A DNA stretch of 64,000 nt from assembly GCF_000007825.1 (NCBI RefSeq), contig NC_004722.1, positions 2,706,501 through 2,770,500 on the forward strand, given 5' to 3'. Origin of the DNA: Bacillus cereus ATCC 14579 (GTDB lineage Bacteria > Bacillota > Bacilli > Bacillales > Bacillaceae_G). Below, piece by piece: positions 34,384 through 43,135 of the stretch. The notes beneath the pieces were generated by a model. It was given only the letters and a program-made list of their open reading frames with translations. It was not told the origin of the DNA and did not search any database. The position numbers were made by a program, and so were the translations under genes. Position 1 is the stretch's first letter. Each line of letters begins with the position of its first letter.

Positions 34384-36232
34384 ATAGCTTATATTTCTGC
34401 ATTCGTTTATAAAATGTACTTCGAGGAACATTTAACAGTTTTGCGGCTAACGAAACATTTCCGTTCGTCTTTTCTAACGCTTCAATCATGCTATCACGCT
34501 GTATTTTTTCGCGAAAATTCAATGTATGTTCTGTTTTATTTTCAACTTGTAACTCAAGTTGTTGTTGATTTCCCGTCATTGTTTGTATCAAAAAAGCGAC
34601 TTGCTTTTCGCATATTCCCCGTCCTTGCGACAAAATGTAAATACGTTCTAATACATTTACTAGTTCCCGAATATTTCCGGGCCATGTATGTTGTAAAAAT
34701 TGATTGTATATACTCTTTGGAAATACAACATTCCAATTCTTCCGTTCACAAAAGTGTTGTATAAAATATGGGATATCCTCTTTTCTTTCTATTAACGATG
34801 GAACATATAACGGATAAACGTGCAAACGATAATATAAATCTTGACGGAATTTCCCTTCTTCTACTAACCTTAGTAAATCTTTATGTGTGGCAGTAATAAT
34901 ACGAATATTTACTGGTACCTCTTTTGAACTTCCTATTGGAGTTATTGTGCGTTCTTGTAAAACACGCAATAAGGCTACTTGCATCTCTGGTGGTACTTCG
35001 CCAATTTCATCTAAAAACAGTGTTCCTCCATTCGCTTGTTCAAATTTCCCTTTATATCCTTGACGTCGCGCACCTGTAAACGCACCTTCAGCATAACCAA
35101 ACAATTCACTTTCCATTAATTCTTTAGGCAAAGAACCGCAGTTAACAGCTATAAAGGGTCCGTCTTTTCTTGGACTATTTTCATGAATCGCTCTCGCGAC
35201 ATATTCCTTTCCTACTCCTGTCTCACCACATACATACACACTAGCATCAGTCGGTGAAACAAGCTTAATTTCTTCTAGTGTGTGTTGAAATGCTTTACTT
35301 GTCCCGGTAACTCCTGGAAAAGTAATTCCTTTTATAAATGTGAAAGCAGAATATGTATTCATTTGTTTGTTTTCCTTTAAATACATACATTTCCCGATCA
35401 TTCTTTCATTACTATATACCGGTATCTCTAATTTAGTTTCCAATCCATGGTGCACTAAATCTTCAAGTTTCATTCTTGACCAATTAGTTACTCGTTCCCG
35501 AACGCTCTTACTCGCAGAAACGATAACATCACGATGATTACAAATAACTACTTGTTCATCACTATCAATGACATCTAAAAAACGATGGATTAAGTGTAAT
35601 TCATTTTGATGAACTCTTATGCTACATTCACGTTCAATCGCATGTGCAATTGAAGTTACCATACCGAGCATATATGGATGCGAAAATTCAATTGGACAGG
35701 AGAAATCTAGAATACCAATTAATTTCCCGTCATCGTTATGAATAGGAGCAGCCGCACAACTCCAGCTATGAGATACCACGGAGTAATGTTCAGTACCACT
35801 TATCATAATAGCTTCTTCAATTTCTAACGCTGTTCCTATTGCGTTTGTCCCCACAGCTGCTTCCGTCCATTTTACACCTTCAATAAAATTAATATGTTTC
35901 GCTCGCTTTAACGTTTGTTTATTTCCACTTAAGGATAGGACATAACCATCTGGATCGATTAATAATGCCATCATTTGTAGTTCATCAATGGTTTTTCTCA
36001 TATTTTGTATTTGGGGTAATGCTATATCAAGGAAAATTTCACTCTTTTTCTTTTGTTCTCGAAAAATATTAGAAGACAAAACTTTCTGACCTTTATTCAT
36101 ATGAGGATTAACATTAGCCTGTTTACATCGATGCCACGATTCTGAAATTCTTTGATTTATGCGATTTGAATCAAGAACACCTTCATTAACAAACTTTTTC
36201 CATGTATGTAAGTAAAACGGTGAAGCTAACAT
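34382..36232 (-). CDS. acoR: sigma-54-dependent activator, AcoR type
   Basis: A 616-residue enhancer-binding protein. An N-terminal sensory part with a GAF-like domain (about 60-210) and a second sensor segment precedes the AAA+ domain (about 320-545): Walker A GETGVGKE, GAFTGA (in YAEGAFTGARRQGY, the sigma-54 contact loop), Walker B LFLDEIGE, and R fingers after LYYRLHVYP. A Fis-type HTH ends the protein (MIEALEKTNGNVSLAAKLLN). The acetoin dehydrogenase operon, which has a perfect sigma-54 promoter, lies 5.5 kb upstream on the same strand and is the likely target. GGGAG precedes the ATG. Confidence 0.85.
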   Translation of the reverse strand: MLASPFYLHTWKKFVNEGVLDSNRINQRISESWHRCKQANVNPHMNKGQKVLSSNIFREQKKKSEIFLDIALPQIQNMRKTIDELQMMALLIDPDGYVLSLSGNKQTLKRAKHINFIEGVKWTEAAVGTNAIGTALEIEEAIMISGTEHYSVVSHSWSCAAAPIHNDDGKLIGILDFSCPIEFSHPYMLGMVTSIAHAIERECSIRVHQNELHLIHRFLDVIDSDEQVVICNHRDVIVSASKSVRERVTNWSRMKLEDLVHHGLETKLEIPVYSNERMIGKCMYLKENKQMNTYSAFTFIKGITFPGVTGTSKAFQHTLEEIKLVSPTDASVYVCGETGVGKEYVARAIHENSPRKDGPFIAVNCGSLPKELMESELFGYAEGAFTGARRQGYKGKFEQANGGTLFLDEIGEVPPEMQVALLRVLQERTITPIGSSKEVPVNIRIITATHKDLLRLVEEGKFRQDLYYRLHVYPLYVPSLIERKEDIPYFIQHFCERKNWNVVFPKSIYNQFLQHTWPGNIRELVNVLERIYILSQGRGICEKQVAFLIQTMTGNQQQLELQVENKTEHTLNFREKIQRDSMIEALEKTNGNVSLAAKLLNVPRSTFYKRMQKYKL

Positions 36233-36354
36233 TGTATCATCTCCCTTTTAATTGTTTTGGAGATTTATAAAACATACTTTTATTATAAAACTGAATAAAA
36301 GCGTTTTCAATACAACTAGCAATACGACACAAATATGTTAATAATTTGAATATC

Positions 36355-36528
36355 CTAATGCACTTCTTTATTCTTTTTTAGTAGCACTATATTTTGTATA
36401 ATGGATGCAAAGAAAATACATAACCAAAACCACTTTTGTGGATTACCATTTATAAAGAAAACAATCACGGCTATTGCAAATAAAATAGCGGATGCTAAAC
36501 TAAAATATAATTTTGTTTTAATTTCTAT
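36355..36528 (-). pseudogene. small two-helix membrane ORF with ATA in place of a start codon
   Basis: An open frame of 57 codons encodes two hydrophobic helices (LYFSLASAILFAIAVIVFF and KWFWLCIFFASIIQNIVLL) and a basic tail. A strong site GGGGTGAGGG sits right before it, 15 bases after the NIPSNAP stop, but the codon at the proper distance is ATA (followed by GAA), with no ATG, GTG or TTG nearby in frame. Either an ATG mutated to ATA, or ATA is used as a start. Fourth member of the DeoR operon. Confidence 0.5.
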
Positions 36529-36545
36529 TATCCCTCACCCCTCTG

Positions 36546-36884
36546 TTACTTTACAGTACATACTAACTCTTCATTTTTTATCTCTACTATGTACTCCTGT
36601 AAAACATATTCTTTCCCGCCATGGTTTTCATACCATTCATGTATTCCTTTAATATGCCTCTCGTCACTTCTAATTTTCGATTCTATTTCATTATACTGTT
36701 CATAACTATCATATTCCCATATGGCAAATACTTCAGACGTACCATTCTTATTATCTTTCATCCAGCGTCCTATTAGCCTAGAACCATGCTTTAATTGATT
36801 AGGTAAGTTCGTATTATTGAAATGATCATTAAATACTTCTATAAATTCATTTTTCACTACATAGTACTTCCTTCTGTAAAACAT
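36546..36884 (-). CDS. NIPSNAP family protein
   Basis: A 112-residue ferredoxin-like-fold protein; FYRRKYYVVKNEFIEVFNDH at the start and VFAIWEYDSYEQYNEIESKI later are the typical NIPSNAP pattern. Function unknown. It overlaps the end of the GNAT gene by 28 bases and has its own GAGGTGA site within that gene. Confidence 0.82.
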   Translation of the reverse strand: MFYRRKYYVVKNEFIEVFNDHFNNTNLPNQLKHGSRLIGRWMKDNKNGTSEVFAIWEYDSYEQYNEIESKIRSDERHIKGIHEWYENHGGKEYVLQEYIVEIKNEELVCTVK

Positions 36885-37453
36885 ACTTCTTCACCTCTTT
36901 CATGAAAAGTATTGGTAAATCTTCCCATCACTACCGTATTATAATACTTTCCATCCGATAGTCTTTTGTCATTTTTCAAAATGCCTTCTACTTCAAAACC
37001 TAATTTTTTATAAAGATGAATAGCTTTCTCGTTTGTCTCTAATACTTGTAAAGATATTTTATTCACTGCATTTTCGTCAGCCCATTTAATAGATTGTTGT
37101 AATAGGCTCTTCCCCATTCTATATCCCCAAAACTCTTTTAAAATGCAAACGCCAAACTCCACTTTATGAGATAATCTCTTAAAATTTGATCCTTCACATC
37201 TTGAAAATCCAACGATTCGATTGTGCACTTCTGCAACTAAAAAGAGATTCTTAGTCTCTTCACTATCTGTTTTTATTATTTTTTGAAACCCTAGGTCATC
37301 TATAAATCCCTCTCCAGCATCTCTATCCATATTTTCAGTTTCTCCATCAATCTGAACTCTAATTTTCGATAACTGCTCAGCATCTTTCTCAGCTGCAGAA
37401 CGAATTGTATAAGTTAATCCATTTATATAAAACTCTTGCTCTTTTACAATCAT
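36857..37453 (-). CDS. GNAT family N-acetyltransferase
   Basis: A 198-residue acetyltransferase with the acetyl-CoA loop in LKEFWGYRMGKSLLQQSI and the motif B stretch VLETNEKAIHLYKKLGFEVEG, close to the RimJ/RimL and SpeG-like groups. Substrate unknown. Its ATG overlaps the TGA of the DeoR gene (ATGA), so the two are translationally coupled. Confidence 0.85.
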   Translation of the reverse strand: MIVKEQEFYINGLTYTIRSAAEKDAEQLSKIRVQIDGETENMDRDAGEGFIDDLGFQKIIKTDSEETKNLFLVAEVHNRIVGFSRCEGSNFKRLSHKVEFGVCILKEFWGYRMGKSLLQQSIKWADENAVNKISLQVLETNEKAIHLYKKLGFEVEGILKNDKRLSDGKYYNTVVMGRFTNTFHERGEEVCFTEGSTM

Positions 37454-38235
37454 GTCAAACTCCTTTCAAATGAATATAATGGCGCTATTACAACTTGTTT
37501 ACCTTGTTTCTCAAAGTCCTGAACAGTTTCTTTACTAGCCTCTTCGTCAGTTATAATAATGTCAATTTCTTTTAGAGACTCTCCTCTTATAAAACAATCT
37601 ATTCCAAGTTTATTATGCGGAACTAAACAAATATTTCTTCTAGCAATTTCACTTACTCTTTTACTAAAATAAGCAACTTCAGGTGTTGCAGTACTAATAC
37701 CTTGTAATGAAATGCCTCCACCTGTAGAGAAATAAAGATCAATAGAAAATCTACTTATCAATTCAGAGGCAAGTGTATCAGTAATATTCCCTGAAGGTTT
37801 TACTTTTCCGCCAATTAAATACGTATCAATATTCTTATATTCTCGTAGATAACCAGCTATTTCTATAGAATTCGTAATAACCGTAAATGATACTTCTGGT
37901 AAATATTTCAGCATCGCATTATGAACGGAAGCCCCACCAATAAAAATTGAATCACCTTCTTGTATATAAGATACCGCAACTCTTGCAATTGTGTCCTCAT
38001 ATATTGAGCTATCACTATAACGTTTAGCTGGTTCCGCAGCTAAGTTTCTCACTCGCGTAAGTTCAATTGCACCTCCGTGCGTTCTTTTTAATAAACCATC
38101 CTTTTCCATAATAGACAAATCTCTTCTTATAGAATCAATAGACATATCAAATCTTTCCGCAAGATCCTTTGCGACTACTCTTCCATCTGTATTAAGTAGC
38201 TCTAAAATTTTCTCTCGACGCTCTTCAGTAAACAT
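37450..38235 (-). CDS. DeoR/GlpR family transcriptional regulator
   Basis: A 261-residue regulator with an N-terminal winged helix (FTEERREKILELLNTDGRVV, then MSIDSIRRDLSIMEKDGLLKRTHGGA) and a DeoR C-terminal sugar-phosphate sensor domain (IFIGGASVHNAML; DLYFSTGGGIS). It heads an operon with GNAT, NIPSNAP and a small membrane ORF and probably represses it; the signal is likely a phosphorylated sugar, but none of the partners hints at which. Confidence 0.87.
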   Translation of the reverse strand: MFTEERREKILELLNTDGRVVAKDLAERFDMSIDSIRRDLSIMEKDGLLKRTHGGAIELTRVRNLAAEPAKRYSDSSIYEDTIARVAVSYIQEGDSIFIGGASVHNAMLKYLPEVSFTVITNSIEIAGYLREYKNIDTYLIGGKVKPSGNITDTLASELISRFSIDLYFSTGGGISLQGISTATPEVAYFSKRVSEIARRNICLVPHNKLGIDCFIRGESLKEIDIIITDEEASKETVQDFEKQGKQVVIAPLYSFERSLT

Positions 38236-38485
38236 GTCATCACCACCGTTATTGAAGATTCAGAAACTTAAACTTTATTTTAATTATATGCATGCCTCTT
38301 CCATTTTACAATATTTTCAATTCTTATTTATTCCGTTTTATACAGTCTTCTCCCTCTTTCTATCCTGTTAACTTGACAACCGAATAAATATATATCTGTA
38401 TATTATGAAAAAATACTTCCATTCATCTTCCTATTGATGTAAAATTATTCCTATGTTTTACTTTTTAATACAGAAAGGGATTACT

Positions 38486-38977
38486 ATGAAACCATTAATC
38501 AAAACGACATGTACAGCATTATTATTTACTGGAATATTAACAGGATGTAATAGCAATACTACATCAAAACAAGAAAAGAGCGCTCTCGAAAAGAATGCAA
38601 TGCACTATGGGGAAATATTTAAAAACGAATACTATAGAGCAACTGTTGAAAATGCTAAATTCGAAAAAATAGACAAAGAGTGGCGTCTCACAGCTCGCGT
38701 TACTATAAATAACGCTCGTGTTGACGGACAAACGATAGATCTTTCAGAAATAAAATATTTCATAAAAGATGACAAAACGGGTGAAAAATACGAAGGTAAA
38801 GTTATACAAAATGAAAATGCTAAAAAAATTCCATCTGAATTTTCTTTAACTACTGACATTGAATTTAATATGAAAACTTCACCAAAAGATTTAAATAATA
38901 TGTATTTATACATAGATAGCAAAGCAGCGCCGTTAACAGATACATATTGGAAGCTTGATAATTTAGTATCTAAATAG
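38486..38977 (+). CDS. lipoprotein, unknown function
   Basis: A 163-residue lipoprotein: MKPLIKTTCTALLFTGILTGC is a signal peptide with lipobox LTGC. The mature part is a Lys/Glu-rich beta domain (WRLTARVTINNARVDG; TDIEFNMKTSPKDL), perhaps of the immunoglobulin-like DUF type seen in Bacillus lipoproteins; I do not recognise it. GAAAGGG before ATG 38486 sets the start over 38453. Confidence 0.72.
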   Translation: MKPLIKTTCTALLFTGILTGCNSNTTSKQEKSALEKNAMHYGEIFKNEYYRATVENAKFEKIDKEWRLTARVTINNARVDGQTIDLSEIKYFIKDDKTGEKYEGKVIQNENAKKIPSEFSLTTDIEFNMKTSPKDLNNMYLYIDSKAAPLTDTYWKLDNLVSK

Positions 38978-39006
38978 AAAGACCAGTCTTACATGACTGG
39001 TCTTTT
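38978..39006 (+). terminator. terminator of the lipoprotein gene
   Basis: AAAGACCAGTC and GACTGGTCTTT pair across six bases, followed by T residues. Confidence 0.8.
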
Positions 39007-39041
39007 ACATTCATACATTTAACTTTCATTAACACTTATAT

Positions 39042-39641
39042 TCATTTTCTAATAACAACTTGAATAACATCAGCTAAACCAGTGTGCCCTTTCCCTTCAA
39101 TTCGCTCTTGTTCGCCATTAAAGAAATGAATTACCTTATGTTCTTCACACCAAGTAAGGATATCAATTGGATCATACAGCATATCAACATCTTTTGGTCC
39201 ACCAGTACCATAGTTTATTTGTTTTTTTGAGTAAACTTCAAACATAATTAAACCACCAGGCTTTATCGTTTGTATCATTTTACCTAATATCATTTTTTTA
39301 TAATCATCATGAAAATGTCCAAATACCATAATTGCTGCATCATATTCATTTTCTGGCAAACTATCAGCTAATAAATCTACTTTTTTTGTATGCACGTTTA
39401 CGTTATGCTTCTCTGCCAATTTTTTTGTCTTCTCTAATCCATCTTCCGAATAATCAATAGCTGTTACTTCGTTCCCTTGTCTTGCTAGAAATACAGCATT
39501 TCTACCTTCTCCCTCCGCAAAAGCTATTACTTTATTGTGATTTGCTAAACGAAATGCTTGTTCTTTAATAAATGTATTAGGTTCTTCCCCGTAAAAATAT
39601 TCATCTGATTTATATCGATCATTCCAAAATTTAGTCATCAT
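39042..39641 (-). CDS. SAM-dependent methyltransferase, TehB/class I type
   Basis: A 199-residue class I methyltransferase: motif I reads IAFAEGEGRNAVFLA, the acidic end of strand 2 is VTAIDYSEDGL, and motif IV is YDAAIMVFGHFHDD. The opening FWNDRYKSDEYFYGEEPN is shared with tellurite-resistance-like methyltransferases. Substrate unknown. Two ATGs (39641 and 39638) are possible. Confidence 0.85.
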   Translation of the reverse strand: MMTKFWNDRYKSDEYFYGEEPNTFIKEQAFRLANHNKVIAFAEGEGRNAVFLARQGNEVTAIDYSEDGLEKTKKLAEKHNVNVHTKKVDLLADSLPENEYDAAIMVFGHFHDDYKKMILGKMIQTIKPGGLIMFEVYSKKQINYGTGGPKDVDMLYDPIDILTWCEEHKVIHFFNGEQERIEGKGHTGLADVIQVVIRK

Positions 39642-39716
39642 CTTCTCTCCTTCTTCATATCATTTTCTAACTACAATTAAAGATATCAAAGAGTCTTTTT
39701 ATCCTTAATTAATTTA

Positions 39717-39752
39717 AAAATAAAAGCAGATTAAAAATCCACTTTTATTTTT
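39717..39752 (-). terminator. probable terminator of the Rrf2 gene
   Basis: TAAAAGCAGATT and AATCCACTTTTA form a stem with one mismatch around AAA, with T-rich flank on the minus strand; it overlaps the end of the coding region. Confidence 0.5.
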
Positions 39753-40132
39753 TTCGCAAGATCTACGATTTTTTGATTTCGTAACTCTTCTTCCATTTTC
39801 TCTTCTGCTGCAAGCATTACTTCATTAATTAAACATCCAGGTTTGTCATGTAAACAACATTCAAACAATGATGTTTTACCTTCAATTGCATGTATAATAT
39901 CTAAAAATGAAATATCTTCCCAATTCTTACTAAGCGAGTAACCGCCCTTTGGACCAGATGATGAATGTATCATCCCTTCCTTCGTCAACTTAGTTAGTAT
40001 TTTAGACAAGTACGTTGGTGAAACATTTTGCATTTCTGCTAATTGGTGAACACTAACTAACTTATTTGGTGTAGCCTTTGCCAGAAAAAGCATTGTATGA
40101 AGAGCATAATTTGTAGCTTTAGAATATTTCAT
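39731..40132 (-). CDS. Rrf2 family transcriptional regulator
   Basis: A 133-residue Rrf2 winged-helix regulator: MKYSKATNYALHTMLFLAKA, then VSPTYLSKILTKLTKEGMI and SSGPKGGYSL (wing). Cysteines in FECCLHDKPGCLI match the place of the Fe-S ligands of IscR/NsrR, so it might bind a cluster, but many Rrf2 proteins with Cys here do not. A 9-bp inverted repeat immediately upstream suggests autoregulation. Confidence 0.87.
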   Translation of the reverse strand: MKYSKATNYALHTMLFLAKATPNKLVSVHQLAEMQNVSPTYLSKILTKLTKEGMIHSSSGPKGGYSLSKNWEDISFLDIIHAIEGKTSLFECCLHDKPGCLINEVMLAAEEKMEEELRNQKIVDLAKKIKVDF

Positions 40133-40143
40133 AGTACAGCCCC

Positions 40144-40170
40144 TATTGTAGACTTCATGTATCTACAATA
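40144..40170. promoter_or_regulatory. inverted repeat operator before the Rrf2 gene
   Basis: TATTGTAGA (40144-40152) and TCTACAATA (40162-40170) are perfect 9-base arms separated by nine bases, 12 bases upstream of the Rrf2 start. Confidence 0.6.
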
Positions 40171-40217
40171 ACTTTATTTTTTTATTATGTCAAACGTTTG
40201 TAATGCTCCATAAAAAA

Positions 40218-40841
40218 TTATTTCTTCACAAGTAATACATCTGTCGCACAAATCGTCACTTCTCTAAATGGACAGTCGAATAAAACACCTAGTTCAAAAC
40301 CATCTTCAGTAAGAGCTATTTCATGATATAACCACCAAGCATTTTCAAAGTTTTCCGGCATAGAACACTTTGCTACTCCTATAAAGGTTACTTCAAATTT
40401 ATCAAATTCACTAAAAGTACCACTGCAATCTAATACGATAGACAAAGTATCTTCTGACTTTCTCTTTACTACTTTAATTACACTGTCGTGTAATGATGCC
40501 TTGTGTAACTGAACGACATTTGACGGAAGTTTTTTCTCAATGGAATTAAAATATTCTACGTATGATTGATCTAATTGTGCCACTCTTTTCTCATAATCTG
40601 TTGACCACTTTCGCATACGTTTTTTCAGTTCACCTGATGGGTATTCTGAATTAGTTGTGATGTTTTGTATAATTGAGTATATCGATTCAGGAAGGAACTT
40701 TAATAAATCTATTTTCCTTTTCTCAATTTCCTCCTTTAAACTTTCTATATCCATTTCCGACCATTCTTTTATAGAATCTATAAAACTTACAAATTCTAAA
40801 ACTTGCATTTCTTTATACCAATCTCTTGTAAAATATTTCAA
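40218..40841 (-). CDS. DUF4085 family protein
   Basis: A 207-residue protein starting KYFTRDWYKEMQ, the DUF4085 opening, with a helical middle (KEEIEKRKIDLLKFLPESI) and a C-terminal beta part (EIALTEDGFELGVLFDCPFR). Function unknown. The frame extends to 41027, but GGAGAGGTG before TTG 40841 and the family start indicate this site. Confidence 0.75.
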   Translation of the reverse strand: MKYFTRDWYKEMQVLEFVSFIDSIKEWSEMDIESLKEEIEKRKIDLLKFLPESIYSIIQNITTNSEYPSGELKKRMRKWSTDYEKRVAQLDQSYVEYFNSIEKKLPSNVVQLHKASLHDSVIKVVKRKSEDTLSIVLDCSGTFSEFDKFEVTFIGVAKCSMPENFENAWWLYHEIALTEDGFELGVLFDCPFREVTICATDVLLVKK

Positions 40842-41061
40842 TGACACCTCTCCTAAAACATCTTTACATCCAGTAAAAACAATATACCCACTTATTATAT
40901 CATTCCAATAACCATTCTTTCTAAAGAAAAAATGTAAAACTGTAAATATTCCGCCTATTATTTCTAAAACTTCAGAATATTTACAAAAGTATAAAATTAG
41001 AATACATTTTAGCTGTACAAGATTCACCTGTACAAAAATTCAAACAAAAAGGGATGGTTAT

Positions 41062-41655
41062 ATGTTGAAGAAATTAGTAGCAGGGACATTAGTAGCGGGT
41101 TTTGCACTAACTGGAGGACTAGGTGCGGTAAGTGCTGAAGAAAAAAGTAACACAATTAAGTCATTTGATTATTTAAAAGTGGATGAACAAAATGTTAATT
41201 CATTTGCAAAATTAAGTGAGCAGGATAAAAAAGATATCCAAATTACTATGGTATTACCAGAGCAAAATGAAAATGGAGATTGGCTAGCTTATGGTTTTAC
41301 TAGCCGTGAAACATTAGATGCGTATATTGAAAAGGATAAAAAAGCAATTAAAAATAAAATTAATCCTTTAGGTAGCGGTGCTGGTAGTACTGATTTTTAT
41401 GAACATAAAGATAAAGGTGGACAATATATTTACTGGAGTAGCGGCTTTAAAAACTTACCATCTAGCTGGAATGACAGAATTTCTTCTGTAAGTACAGCGT
41501 CACCTTCTGCAAGTTATTCAACTACACTTTGGGAGCACACTTCAACACAAGGATATGGAAAAGGCGTTTTATTTAAACATGCTGATTGGTACGGTAAAAC
41601 TGCTAATTTAGCTGCTGATTGGAACGATATTACTTCAGCGATTGAAATTAAATAG
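41062..41655 (+). CDS. secreted beta/gamma-crystallin-like protein
   Basis: A 197-residue secreted protein. The signal peptide ends near GAVSAEE; a linker domain (about 30-110) is followed by a C-terminal domain with two crystallin Greek-key-like motifs (FYEHKDKGGQYIYWSSGF and LWEHTSTQGYGKGVLF), as in peptidase inhibitor I36/microbial crystallins. Possible Ca2+ binding or protease inhibition is inference. AAAAAGGGATGG precedes the ATG. Confidence 0.75.
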   Translation: MLKKLVAGTLVAGFALTGGLGAVSAEEKSNTIKSFDYLKVDEQNVNSFAKLSEQDKKDIQITMVLPEQNENGDWLAYGFTSRETLDAYIEKDKKAIKNKINPLGSGAGSTDFYEHKDKGGQYIYWSSGFKNLPSSWNDRISSVSTASPSASYSTTLWEHTSTQGYGKGVLFKHADWYGKTANLAADWNDITSAIEIK

Positions 41656-41688
41656 TAATAAGATATTTAATTTCTTCTATAAAAATTC

Positions 41689-41727
41689 AAACCACTATTC
41701 TCTCTTTCATTTAGAGAATAGTGGTTT
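41689..41727. terminator. bidirectional terminator between crystallin-like gene and acoL
   Basis: AAACCACTATTCTCT and AGAGAATAGTGGTTT are perfect 15-base arms between convergent genes. Confidence 0.85.
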
Positions 41728-41740
41728 ATCATATTTCTAT

Positions 41741-43120
41741 TTAAGCATGTACAGCATGTCCTACTGCTTGCATTAACGCTTCATGAATCGCCTCAGATAA
41801 AGTTGGATGTGCTGCAATATAATCTCTCATTATATCAGCGGTAACTTCTGTATGAATCATTACGGTTCCTTGACCAATAAGTTCAGTTGCATAAGGACCG
41901 ATAATAGAAATCCCTACAATTTCTTGGTATTTAGGTTCTACAATGACTTTTACTTTACCTACTTGTTCTCCTAAAATAAGAGCTTTTCCGTTCGCTGTAA
42001 AAGGAAATTCTCCGATGAGGATATCACCATATTGTTCTCTTGCACCTTTTTCACTTAACCCTACACTAGCTATTTCTGGAGCTGTGTATATACAACGGGG
42101 CACAGCGTGATAATTTACTTTCACGTCTTCTCCGCTTGCGTGTAATGCTGCTGTCGTTCCTTCATGGAAGGCAACGTGAGCAAGCTGAATTCCACCGATT
42201 ACATCACCAGCTGCGTAAATATGCGATACGTTCGTTTGCATATGTTCATTCACAGAAATCCCTTTATTTGAAAACTGAACCCCTGCCTTTTCTAATCCTA
42301 ATTGTTGCACTCGTGGTTTTCTTCCTACAGAAACAAGAACAAATTCTGGAGTTACTTCGTGAGTAATTCCCTCGTACTCAAATGAAGCTTGCTTCTTATA
42401 GTTATTTAATCCTTTTAAAACTGCTCCCGTAAAAATTTTCACACCATCTTTTTCTAATTTCTCTCTTAAAATATTCGCGATATCTTCATCTTCACCAGGT
42501 AGTAATTGCGGTGCCATTTCAACTATCGATACTTTTGTGCCAAGTCTACTATAAATACTTGCAAACTCACATCCTATTACACCACCGCCAACGATTAACA
42601 ATGAAGATGGTACACTCTCAAGAGACATGGCATGGCTACTATTTAAAATCCATTTTCCATCGAACGGAGCGAATGGTAATTCTGTAGGTTCGGAACCAGA
42701 TGCGATAATAAAGCTCTCTCCATCAACTACTTCTTCTTTATTTCCTTGTACAACTCGCACACGATGATCCGTTTCGAATTTCGCTTTTCCTTTTACAACT
42801 TTAATTTTATTTTTCTTCATTAAATATTGTATTCCTTGGACGAGTTGCATTACGATTTGTGATTTTCTCGCCTGTATTTGATTCCAATCAATTGATATAC
42901 TTCCTGTATTAAGCGTAACTCCATAATCATTCGCTTTTCTCACAATGTCATGTATTTCAGCACTTTCTAATAGTGATTTCGTAGGCATACAACCAACATT
43001 TAAACACGTTCCGCCAAGTTCAGCTTCATCAATAAGAGTGACACCTTTGCCATTTTGAGCCGCGGTAATTGCCGCTACATATCCAGCTGGTCCGCCTCCA
43101 ATTACAACTAGTTTACTCAT
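41741..43120 (-). CDS. acoL: acetoin dehydrogenase complex E3, dihydrolipoyl dehydrogenase
   Basis: A 459-residue flavoprotein that reoxidises dihydrolipoamide with NAD+. FAD motif GGGPAGYVAAI is at the N-terminus, the redox pair Cys39/Cys44 in GGTCLNVGCMPTKS, the NAD motif in VGGGVIGCEFASIYSRLG, a second FAD motif in IYAAGDVIGG, and the active-site His in AAHPTLSEAIHEA. Last gene of acoABCL, 15 bases after acoC. Confidence 0.95.
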   Translation of the reverse strand: MSKLVVIGGGPAGYVAAITAAQNGKGVTLIDEAELGGTCLNVGCMPTKSLLESAEIHDIVRKANDYGVTLNTGSISIDWNQIQARKSQIVMQLVQGIQYLMKKNKIKVVKGKAKFETDHRVRVVQGNKEEVVDGESFIIASGSEPTELPFAPFDGKWILNSSHAMSLESVPSSLLIVGGGVIGCEFASIYSRLGTKVSIVEMAPQLLPGEDEDIANILREKLEKDGVKIFTGAVLKGLNNYKKQASFEYEGITHEVTPEFVLVSVGRKPRVQQLGLEKAGVQFSNKGISVNEHMQTNVSHIYAAGDVIGGIQLAHVAFHEGTTAALHASGEDVKVNYHAVPRCIYTAPEIASVGLSEKGAREQYGDILIGEFPFTANGKALILGEQVGKVKVIVEPKYQEIVGISIIGPYATELIGQGTVMIHTEVTADIMRDYIAAHPTLSEAIHEALMQAVGHAVHA

Positions 43121-43135
43121 TCTCTCACCTTCTCT

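Noticed and set aside
41013..41035. Direct repeat CTGTACAA upstream of the crystallin-like gene
   Set aside because: Only two 8-base copies in AT-rich DNA with no known regulator pattern; too weak to call.
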